The notes under the pieces: generated by a model
The model's database searches: none
Told to the model about the DNA's origin: nothing
The model's input: the letters and a program-made list of their open reading frames with translations, nothing else
NCBI GenBank assembly: GCA_002633005.1
Contig: NMRA01000052.1
Span: 1,080,688-1,142,687 of the forward strand
DNA: 62,000 nt
DNA from: Phoronis australis
Taxonomy: Eukaryota > Phoronida > Phoronidae
Direction: 5' to 3'
Program-made: the position numbers and the translations under genes
Part shown: in pieces, positions 37,501 to 45,965 of the stretch
Position numbering within the stretch: position 1 is the stretch's first letter
How the letters are laid out: the number at the start of each line of letters is the position of its first letter

Positions 37501-39997
37501 GGCCTGAAGCAGTGTAATCACAGTACACCACTGAAAATTATTGATTAATAAAAGCATTATATTACTTCTACTACAAGGAGTCCAACAACACCATGACTCG
37601 AAGGTCAGACCATACACAAAAGTAGAGGAACATCACTAACACTGTCCAGACCTATGAGGCCTGTGAGGGTGACCTAGGATAATTGTGACAAATGACTAAA
37701 CTGTGCCAAATGAGGAAACAATGCCCACCCTTGTTGTTGACATATCCCATTTCCCTCAGGCTCTGTTTGTTTACACAACTGGTAACTCGACCCAGGGTGA
37801 TGACACCATCTGTATGCCAGGCCACAGACAGTGCTGTTCCTCAAAGGAACAGTTTATGAATGTAGGTGTATCTTGGGAAAATGTGAGGCGATTTTGACCA
37901 AAAACATGCCGTTGTGGTTGACATAAGGTAATTTACAAATAACTTTCAAAATTGAATGAGAAAAATGCAACAGTTGAAATAACCAAAAGTTCAGGCACAT
38001 TCCACTCATGGACATCAGACGGCTTATCACTGCTGTAAATCAAATGTCAAGCTGAAATGTACACACAGCAGCTACATACTTGTAATGTGGCCCAGTAACC
38101 TACCCAACTTGCTGACACAGGACTTCAGATACTGAGCAGAATGCCCACCAATTTCTTATTAGAGGGAGACCTGAGAGATCTGATAACTCGGGTCTTTTTC
38201 CTTTTATGATTGAAACCTGGGAGCCACGCATATTGACAAGATCCCCAGAGGCGTGTACAAAAAATTGCGGGTAGTTGGTACTTTTTCGGCAAGTTTTACG
38301 GGACCGCACGGGGGCCAGGCTCCCTGTCGGCCGCAGTTTCTATTGAAAATATTAACAAGGACTACATATGTAATAACATCTTCCTTTCTCGTGGTGAGCT
38401 GATGAGACCACGTTAATGACAATGATGAGACTAACAGTAACAATGACAGTAGTGAGGAGGTGCCTGGTGACAGCCACTGAGCGAATCGACGTCGAGGACA
38501 CCAAGTAGGGAGAACAACGTTTTTTAAATTCTTTTTACAATACCCATGTGTCATACGTTTTTGAAAAGCCCTTGGTGTGAGAAATGAAATGGTGCAAAAA
38601 TCAGAAAAATTGGATGAGCGGTTGACAAGAAAATGGCCATTGACACGCGGCGATTATGCGTAAAATATCTGCCTTTTTACATAATTTCGTAAAAAATAAA
38701 AGAATATACATGTGCTGCGCATAAAAAGATTCGACTCATTGAGACAACATGGTGGTGTGTATTATATGAAATTTGGATCGATTTCTACAGAGATATTGCT
38801 GTTTAAGTGTGTTATTATAGCATATAGAACAGGCTCATCATGTTTGGTGAAAACAATGGATTACACACCTTAACAGGTAAAGAGCAAAGACACCACATCA
38901 GCTCAGAAATAAATAAATCTGAGCTAGGAGGAAATTTCACATCAAATCACAATAACACATTGATGGATTTGAGGGGGGCAAATATCTTACGGGTAAAATC
39001 CTGCTTAATACTCTGCCCTGCCCCCCCCCCTCCTATCTAAAAATCCTAGATCTGCCTCTGAATACTACTACATGGGCAACACATCATTGCCTGACAGTGA
39101 TAGGGGGCTGGGGAGGCTATAGTTCCACCACTTTTTTCAGTGCTGGGTGCCACCCATGTACTATTAGATCGTATCATGGCAAAAAACATCAGAATGTAAA
39201 CAAAAGACCATTTGGGAAAACAAATCACTCTTAACATGAAGGATTTCATCATTTACACAACAAAAACTTNCCTTGACTTCGAGAAAACAACTTGAGGAGA
39301 TGCGCACGCATCTAAACTACATCCTGTCCAAATTTCATGTTTGTATTTGAGAGTATAGTGCTCTTTTGGATAGGAGGAACAAGAGGTACTTTTTCGAAAG
39401 TTGATCGCATGGCGGAAAATTGTGCGCTAAAAAAGCTTACAAAAAATGACTTATCAGCGATAATTTGAGACAAAAAGATTACAAACTTACAAATAAAGAC
39501 TAAGGTAACGATTTACAACACAAAATTGTCTTATAGTTAAGTTGAAGTCTGAAATCAGTTAAATTACCGACGTGGGTTTTACACGGAGGCAGATATGGAG
39601 CACCGTGACCTACTTTTTGATTGTCCTCCCTACACCAAGGGTGTGTTCAAACTTTAGTAACGTAGCTAAAATCTAACCAAAGTCATGTGTTCTCATTTAA
39701 AACACACGACAATATCTCACAATATTTCGCGAAGTATTGCTTTTGGCGAGGTCCCAGTGTTACCGGAAGTCGGGAGGCAGGACAGCCACAGGAGGTGGAG
39801 GTGGAATATTGTGAATATGTTCGGTCACCTTTTCGCAATCCATACGGGCTGGAAAACACTTTTTCCTTTCCTATGATGTTCCCTTCAATGTACTTGATAA
39901 GCTCGTCCGTGGAGTCGCAAACTGAAGTTGAATTTTGAGCAACCTTCTCGGGAAAGTCGTAAAACTTTCTTTTAGCGTGCGGCAGACATGTGGCCAT
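25365..39997 (-). CDS. Cysteine-desulfurase-like aminotransferase fused to TtcA-type PP-loop ATPase
   Basis: Seventeen exons with GT-AG borders and consistent phases: 39829-39997, 37383-37530, 36862-36979, 36177-36308, 34999-35251, 34217-34290, 33717-33874, 33031-33235, 31917-32038, 31228-31339, 29992-30147, 28404-29330, 27900-28017, 26980-27133, 26198-26260, 25972-26044, 25365-25589. They encode 1068 residues with no internal stop. Residues about 1-630 are a PLP enzyme of the SufS/NifS class (THKFVGG; RGGCACAGPY). Residues about 795-1068 are a TtcA/CTU1-like ATP pyrophosphatase (SGGKDS; CSFC). A Ser/Asn-rich linker of roughly 170 residues joins them. Expected role (inference): take sulfur from cysteine as persulfide and pass it internally to an RNA base adenylated by the PP-loop domain. 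Metazoan CTU1 is a separate, shorter protein that relies on URM1. The start ATG at 39997 is the first in the exon-1 frame; an alternative upstream frame exists. The N terminus is the least certain part. Confidence 0.92.
26640..26935. repeat. Possible small repeat in intron 14
   Basis: The phrase GCAACTTGTAGTGTGGA (or CACAACTTGTAGTGTGGA) occurs twice, near 26741 and 26909, with related GGCAACTTG..., AAGTTGCTC and TAACTTGCC words between, in an intron of the fusion gene. This suggests a short inverted-repeat element but its ends are unclear. Confidence 0.3.
32168..32498. mobile_element. Palindromic foldback element in a fusion-gene intron
   Basis: Arms 32201-32340 and about 32370-32498 are imperfect inverted copies (GTTACAACTATTATTAAAAT against ATTTTAATAATAGTTGTAAC; GGTCTATTCCCCGGCAATCG against the CGATGGCCAGAGAATAGACC region). 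The direct repeat ATATTAAGCTG at 32157-32167 and 32499-32509 looks like an 11-bp target-site duplication. The arms contain CTGACGATGGCC...GACC-AAAA-TGTCG, reminiscent of the hammerhead-like motif of Penelope-like elements, though degenerate. Confidence 0.8.
38991..39150. repeat. Dispersed repeat pieces in intron 1 of the fusion gene
   Basis: 38991-39058 (AAAATCCTGCTTAATACTCT...AAAATCCTAGATCTGCC) matches 61284-61342 in the same orientation. 39098-39150 is an inverted relative of the 75-bp tandem units at 44466-44613 (CACTGAAAAAAGTGG, then CCCCAGCCCCCTATC). Both look like scraps of abundant short interspersed repeats. Confidence 0.6.
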
Positions 39998-40465
39998 TTT
40001 ACGACTACAACGATGCCTGTGTCTGAAAACAAAACTAATTTCGAATCCCTGGATAAACAGTCACTAGGTGGCGAAACCGTCTCGTCTACGGACAGCCCGG
40101 CGGGCTCACCCAGCTCGGCTGCTGGTGTCAAATACATGCGGAAATTTATAAGGTTACTGTGCCGGGTTGCATGAAACAGTCCCAAATAGGGACTCAACTA
40201 AGTTCCCTAAGCTTTTTTCATATTTTTATTCTTTAGGCACAGATGTAATTTTTTTCTATAACTTTATCTTTATTGTGAGCTCTTCTTCACTATGATACAT
40301 TTTTTAATAATATAACTAAAAACTGAGCCTTTAATTCAATCAAAACAGTCAGGGACTTGGTCCTTTAATTGAAGGCGTTGCACGAAAAGACCCCTACTTA
40401 TTTAAAATAACATTGAGAATTCAATCTAGATTTCACTCTCGACTTGCATCAAAGCCAAAAATTGT
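39361..40465. repeat. 1.1-kb duplicated unit, copy 1 (contains exon 1 of the fusion gene)
   Basis: Aligns almost throughout with 41768-42871, differing by scattered substitutions and small indels (for example GGAGGTGGAGGTGGAATATTG against GGAGGTGGGATATTG). It carries exon 1 at 39829-39997 and the start of an inverted-repeat element from 40165. Confidence 0.92.
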
Positions 40466-41110
40466 CATAGTATTGTAACAGGAGTGCCCTGAACATGATT
40501 ATGTAAGTAAGATATATGCGCCCTCTAGTGGTCAAGCTGTGTATTACGTATGGAATTTTCCTATGATGTTGAGTCCTTTGGACATGGCCAAATATGGTCA
40601 GAGCCTAGGAGCTATGGGCCTCGCCCTTCAGATCGTGTCTGATTGGTTGAAATTATGTACTTAAGCTTTGTCTCTGTCAGATACGAGGAGTACAGTCGCA
40701 GAGTTCAAGAAGCACACCTTCACTCACTCCAAATTGCAACTGTTTGTGCAGCTTTCGGGCTCCTCCCGGACTTGGTTGCCAACAGTTTAGCCCCAGCAAT
40801 TCTCGGGCTCCTCCCGAGCTTGATTGCATCTCACCTTTCGGATCTGAATAACCAAATTGCCCCGTTCTTGCACACACAACTATTAATCAGCGACTGGCTT
40901 GCCCGTGTATCAGAACTGTATAAATCACAACGCTGCGATACTAAATCATGGAACAACTGGATTGCTTGTAAGTGTGGAATATTGTAGTTATATATTCTTA
41001 CAATAAACCTATGTATTATTCACCAACTTTTAGTTTTCAACATCACCCTCAGTCCGCACCGGGCTCGTAAAATCGGGGCGCCTTGGTCGTAGATACCGCC
41101 CCCGTTACAC
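40466..41110. other. Unassigned, possibly LTR-like DNA upstream of the gap
   Basis: Features are a near-duplicate CGGGCTCCTCCCGGACTTGG / CGGGCTCCTCCCGAGCTTGA pair, a TATAAATCAC box at about 40919, an AATAAA at about 41002 and a GC-rich stretch ending at the N run. The order of TATA box, AATAAA and GC-rich tail resembles an LTR and the first bases downstream of one. The plus-strand frame at 40643-40987 shows no known domain. The evidence is weak. Confidence 0.3.
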
Positions 41111-41322
41111 NNNNNNNNNNNNNNNNNNNNNNNNNNNNNNNNNNNNNNNNNNNNNNNNNNNNNNNNNNNNNNNNNNNNNNNNNNNNNNNNNNNNNNNNNN
41201 NNNNNNNNNNNNNNNNNNNNNNNNNNNNNNNNNNNNNNNNNNNNNNNNNNNNNNNNNNNNNNNNNNNNNNNNNNNNNNNNNNNNNNNNNNNNNNNNNNNN
41301 NNNNNNNNNNNNNNNNNNNNNN
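41111..41322. other. Assembly gap (212 N)
   Basis: A run of N lies between the two copies of the 1.1-kb unit. Its position matters when judging whether the duplication is real. Confidence 0.99.
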
Positions 41323-41501
41323 GCGCTGTTCCTTTTTCATCAGTCAACGTCATTGGTCGATTTCGTCAATATTATTAACGTCAGTCGTTATTAATCATTG
41401 TACGTCTGCTCTCGTCATCACCTTCGTCGTCTCTCTCACGATCGTATCTGTCATCGTCATGTTATCGTCGTCCATGTTGACTGATGACAAAGGAACAGCG
41501 C
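41323..41501. mobile_element. Small inverted-repeat element next to the gap
   Basis: GCGCTGTTCCTTTTTCATCA at 41323 is matched inversely by TGATGACAAAGGAACAGCGC ending at 41501. The interior is rich in CGTCGTC/ATCGTCATC words, related to the GACGATGA-rich 5' part of the 1.2-kb element family. The left end coincides with the gap, so more may be hidden. Confidence 0.6.
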
Positions 41502-41744
41502 GTGTTGTAGCAAATAACCGATAGATGGTGCTAGATATAGTAAGTTCCCTGAAATGGCTACCGATTTCACAATGTGCGTGGCTAACGCTAAAGTGGACCA
41601 AGTTCAGAATGGCGTAGTTATAGACTAGAGTAATTGAGGGTCGTGAAAAGGATTTGTACGGATAGCCAGATGTCTGAGGAATGCAACGATACCAAAATCA
41701 TTTATTTAGACCTACATTTAGTGGATTTATTTGGAATAAGTTAC

Positions 41745-41769
41745 GGGTCCATTATATCCGACTAGTGCC
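41745..41769. repeat. Terminal repeat matching the palindrome at 50733-50854
   Basis: GGGTCCATTATATCCGACTA then GTGCC is the same end sequence as both arms of the palindromic element at 50733-50854. It therefore marks the 3' end of another member, whose 5' end is not visible (lost or inside the gap). The 1.1-kb unit copy 2 starts right beside it. Confidence 0.65.
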
Positions 41770-42871
41770 CTTTTGGATAGGAGGAACAAGAGGTACTTTT
41801 TCGAAAGTTGATCGCATGGCGGAAAATCGTGCGCTAAAAAAAGCTTACAAAAAATGACTTATCAGCGATAATTTGAGACAAAAAGATTACAAACTTACAA
41901 ACAAAGACTAAGGTAACGATTTATAACACAAAATTGTCTTATAGTTAAGTTGAAGTCTGAAATCAGTTAAATCACCGACGTGGGTTTTACACGGAGGCAG
42001 ATATGGAGCACCGTGACCTACTTTTTGATTGTCCTCCCTACACCAAGGGTGCGTTCAAACTTTAGTAACGTAGGACCTAGCTAAAATCTAACCAAAGTCA
42101 TGTGTTCTCATTTAAAACACACGACAATATCTCACGTAATTTCGCGACGTAATGCTTTTAGCGAGGTCCCAGTGTTACCGGAAGTCGGGAGGCAGGACAG
42201 CCACAGGAGGTGGGATATTGTGAATATGTTCGGTCACCTTTTCGCAATCCATAGGGGCTGGAAAACACTTTTTCCTTTCCTATGATGTTCCCTTCAATGT
42301 ACTTGATGAGCTCGTCCGTGGAGTCGCAAACTGAAGTTGAATTTTGAGCAACCTTTTCGGGAAAGTCGTAAAACTTTCTTTTAGCGTGCGGCAAACATGT
42401 GGCCATTTTACGACTACAACGATGCCTGTGTCTGAAAACAAAACTAATTTCGAATCCCTGGATAAACAGTCACTAGGTGGCGAAACCGTCTCGTCTACGG
42501 ACAGCCCGGCGGGCTCTCCCAGCTCGGCTGCTAGTGTCAAATACATGTGGAAATTTATAAGGTTACTGTGCTGGGTTGCATGAAACAGTCCCAAATAGGG
42601 ACTCAACTAAGTTTCCTAAGCTTTTTTCATATTTTTATTCTTTAGGCACAGATGTAATATTTTTTTTCTTATCTTTATTGTGAGCTCTTCTTTTACTATG
42701 ATACATTTTTTAATAATATAACTAAAAACTAAGCCTTTAATTCAATCAAAACAGTTAAGGTTTTGGTCCTTTAATTGAGGGCGTTGCACGAAAAGATCCC
42801 TACTTATTTAAAATAACATTAAGAATTCAATCTAGATTTCACTCTCGACTTGCATCAAAGCCAAACATTGT
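41768..42871. repeat. 1.1-kb duplicated unit, copy 2
   Basis: Partner of 39361-40465. It contains a second, intact copy of exon 1 of the fusion gene and the left part of the inverted-repeat element at 42573-42979, which continues intact past the end of the unit. Confidence 0.92.
42238..42406 (-). CDS. Second copy of exon 1 of the fusion gene (possible alternative first exon)
   Basis: Same 169-nt length, same 56 encoded residues (MATCLPHAKRKFYDF..., ending SSPYGLRK plus one base) and the same AAAAG|GTGACC donor as 39829-39997. I count four nucleotide differences between the two exons, all synonymous (Leu CTG/TTG, Glu GAG/GAA, Leu CTT/CTC, Pro CCG/CCC). It could splice in phase to exon 2 at 37530. 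The alternative is that the two copies are alleles placed in tandem by the assembler, since an N gap lies between them. Confidence 0.75.
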
Positions 42872-42979
42872 AAGTAAAACAGCTGAGATAGGACAATCAG
42901 TGTTTCCACAAGCCCGCAAATACGCAGTAGATTTAGGGATCTTAGTTGAGTCCCTATTTGGGACTGTTTCATGCAACCG
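42573..42979. mobile_element. ~405-bp MITE with ~40-bp terminal inverted repeats
   Basis: The left end GGTTGCATGAAACAGTCCCA (42574 on) continues to AATAGGGACTCAACTAAG and is mirrored at the right end (TTAGTTGAGTCCCTATTTGG to ATGCAACC, ending at 42978). The interior is AT-rich and non-coding. A left-end partial copy starts at 40165 in the duplicated unit and is cut off near 40465. Confidence 0.8.
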
Positions 42980-45904
42980 GGCACAGAACACGTTTTGATG
43001 ATTTCAATCAATCCTCGTTGTCACGTGCGAATGCACTTGGTCTCAATCTTGAAAGATAAAAGCAGGGATCAACTAAAAACTCATCAGTGATCCTAATCAC
43101 TGCTCGTGTGAGAACTGCTACATTTGTTTACACACCCCGTAACATGAATATGTACTTTTGTATTTGTGTTTAAGTTTTGTATATTCTCTGTACTGTATGA
43201 TTAGCTTGTATTTTAAGTCTTTGTAGTTGAGTTTGCAAATTTTAAAAAATTGTCGGATAATAGGCCTAGCACTTGTACTAAGTTTCATTGTTAAACCTCA
43301 CTGACTTTTAAAAATTATTACTGCTAACTACTACTTTACAAATCGCTACGTCCCGATCCATATAGTTCCCACTTGCCGATTCGCTAGAAAATCGTAGGTC
43401 ACGCTTGCCCACAGCAGTCTTTGGTGGTTTTCAAATTTTTCTCCTTGAGCGTTATCTAGGGTTATGTAGCATTATTTCGTTTCAGATAACTGGACCGGAA
43501 AGCCGTTTTTAGTAGGCTAATGGCCAAAACTGGGCTTAACAAAGAGAAAACTATGAATTCTATATAGCTCATCATAAGTTAGGTCACTAGTGGACTCAGT
43601 TCGACGTGCAGCAGTGAACCATGAAATTTCTTCTGTAACCGTCGTAATCCCAACCAGTCGATTGCCATCTATTAATTTACAGAATATGCATAACTCAATG
43701 CGGGTGGTTCGAATTCAACTCCAGTCACTCTAGTGACGGAATAAGTTGTGCGATCTTGAATGGTGACTTGGCTTTTTAGACCCGTTACTCCACTATAGTA
43801 AGAAGCTAACTCCGGAACACGGCGGCACTTTACAATGGCGATCCACTTTTTCGCATCCCGCAACGAAGGCCAACGCGTATATTGAAAACTATATGCCAGC
43901 AAAATTTGGGATGAAATGGCCGGCGTCTGTCACAGATGAGATTCAATATCAATTTGTACATATGGTATATTGTTCGAGATTATTTTATTTTCGACATCTA
44001 AGCACAATTATTTTCGTGAAAACTATGAATGCCTAAAAATAACGTTTCCGGTGTTCTATTGTCTCTATTGGAGTTATTTTCAAAGTTGTTCAATGAGGGA
44101 AAAAAACGTGCTTTAGCAGTTTCATTGTATTTTTTTACAAAAAAATATCTCACCGAGGGAGTGATGTGCCCAAAACCTGTGCTTCACGGGACCATGTAGC
44201 CCTGTGTAGGCCTATAGTGGATCGATGAGCAAGATGCGAGGAAACGAGGAGTGATCGAGAGGCCACAATCGCCTAATTACCGATAGCAACTCCCGACTGT
44301 GGTCTCCAGGCACCGACGCGGTTGCGCGATTCGAATGCCCGCGCCGTTTTTACGTGACATGTTTTCGTTTCAGGGAGCTGCTCGTTGACGGATGACACGG
44401 AGATACGAGAATTTCTGGTAGAGCTGAAGCCACCGTCGGAGGGACCACATGCGGAGGTGCGTAAGCATGCGCGGCGGAGCACTGAAAAAAGTGGGGGCTA
44501 AAGCCCCCTCAGCCCCCCTGTGGTACACCGCCTACTAGACCATGTGCGGCGTAGCAGTGAAAAAAGTGGGGGGTTATAGCTCCCGCAGCCCCCTATCCGG
44601 GTGCGCCGCTCATGGTAAGACGAGTATGGCGGCGGTCGGCGATGTGGGGGACACGGGACTTTCGTGTAGCGAGAGGTTCGAGAAATATTTCCACATGAAG
44701 CGCCACGAAAGATGCCCTAATAGTAACGTTGATTTACAGCTTTAAAACTGGTTTGAAACTTAAGGAAAAATGGTTTGACATTAACAGAAATAGAAAATGT
44801 TTACGAACAAACCATAGATAATGAACAGTTTCACTGAGTGGCAGAGAACCACTTTGAATAATGGAATTTCGTCATTCTAATTAAGACACAAGCTAACTGC
44901 ATTTCAGCTTAGCCACATATAAAAAATCCACTTTGCCGAGGCTTGCATTTTTGCAATATGCAAGGCCGCATATGATGCGACTTGCAGTGAGATGCAACGC
45001 ATGCGATAATACCGCAACGATGATGGCGCCGGAGCAAGAGTCGAGACAGAGATTTTTAATATGTCTAACCACAGAACTGGGGGAACGGATCCCTCGAGTT
45101 CCACTGTCGATATGAGCCACACCGAAATTATATTTTTCAATTCCTAAGAGACTAACCCTTGAGTTTGTGGTTTGGTCATACATTGTCAGAACCGGTTAGA
45201 ATTTGTGTGCTTATTCCCACTTGACTAAAACGCACGCTTAACGGGGAAGTCAATCTAAACCGGTAAATGTTTCTGTGAGCCAATGACGTGGAGCCGACGC
45301 TTGTGCTAATGTGAATCTTGTGAGCATGTATTTATTTCACCTACATACCAAATGGATGGACGGTTTTAGTGTTAACAAGACAGACTACTTGAATTTAGAA
45401 AAATCGCATCCCAATCATCTAAGGCATTACTTTTTTGTCATTTGTTTCAGTTTGAAACTTACGATTTTTACTTGCCCTACCAGGGGGAGGTCGTTTTAGC
45501 ATATTCTCATTGGTTATTTCACCTTGGTGCACAGAGGTTATAGTCAGTGACAAAAAGGTTATCAACACCTGTTGCATGGTAGTCAGTGAATTACTATATT
45601 GCCAGGCAAATGACATTCAGATATCACTGACCCTAAAATTCTCCTTAGTTGCTCTAATGGGGAGACTTTTAAGTAACAACATGGCGACTAACCACATCCT
45701 AGATCCTACTAACTCTTGCTCAAAACCCATCACAGTAAATGGGCTTTTCCAGAGGTCAAAATGTTCCCCTAAAACACCTGCTATAACGAAGCACCTCCTG
45801 GTACAGCCAGGTGCCATTGAGTCACCTGTCCCATGTGATCAGCCTCCATTGCTTTCTAGAAGTCTCCCATTTATAACTGAGTAATGACAGTAGCTTGAAA
45901 AAAA
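42980..45904. other. Intergenic region without a supported gene
   Basis: Between the 5' side of the fusion gene and the 3' end of RPL35A. Apart from the 75-bp tandem repeat at 44466-44613 I see no gene. A short frame at 44629-44745 (MAAVGDVGDTGLSCSERFEK) begins with a good ATG context but has no donor or domain that I can defend. Confidence 0.5.
44466..44613 (+). repeat. Two tandem ~75-bp GC-rich repeat units
   Basis: CATGCGCGGCGGAGCACTGA at 44466 and CATGTGCGGCGTAGCAGTGA at 44541 begin two units that both continue AAAAAAGTGGGGG and end with a C-run block (CAGCCCCC). Related sequence in opposite orientation is at 39098-39150. Confidence 0.7.
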
Positions 45905-45923
45905 AAGGTGAAGTTTTTATATT

Positions 45924-45929
45924 TTTATT
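45924..45929 (-). terminator. RPL35A: Poly(A) signal of RPL35A
   Basis: AATAAA on the minus strand lies about 36 bases after the RPL35A stop codon (45966-45968), followed by an A/T-rich stretch. It gives a very short 3' UTR, as is usual for ribosomal-protein mRNAs. Confidence 0.75.
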
Positions 45930-45965
45930 TGGGGACAATAGGTGAACAAATGAATAGCGACAATT

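Larger units (their letters stand above)
29992..39997 (-). other. Aminotransferase class-V (cysteine desulfurase-like) half of the fusion
   Basis: In predicted protein numbering: VVYCDYTASG (about 57-66, family N-terminal block), AGSGCTAT (124-131, PLP phosphate contacts), GPYEHHSNLLPW (about 150-161, the stacking His region), AFWDYATAGPH (Asp about 232, pyridine nitrogen), STHKFVGG (Lys about 265, PLP Schiff base) and RGGCACAGPY (Cys about 411 and 413, where SufS-type enzymes carry the persulfide Cys). All key residues are present, so this half should be catalytically competent. A block HRHHQVFKDRKWLGS follows near the end of the domain. The homologues I know with this layout are annotated only as class-V aminotransferase or isopenicillin-epimerase-like. 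Confidence 0.9.

Noticed and set aside
39871-40197. 108-residue minus-strand ORF duplicated at 42280-42606
   Set aside because: It overlaps exon 1 in another frame and appears twice only because the whole unit is duplicated. It could be 5' UTR or promoter DNA; no domain is seen.
40643-40987. 114-residue plus-strand ORF
   Set aside because: It contains an internal DNA repeat (CGGGCTCCTCCCG) and no known domain; probably LTR-like or other repeat DNA.
44629-44745. MAAVGDVGDTG... frame as the first exon of a zinc-finger gene
   Set aside because: Only one Cys and no complete finger; no donor or downstream exons found.
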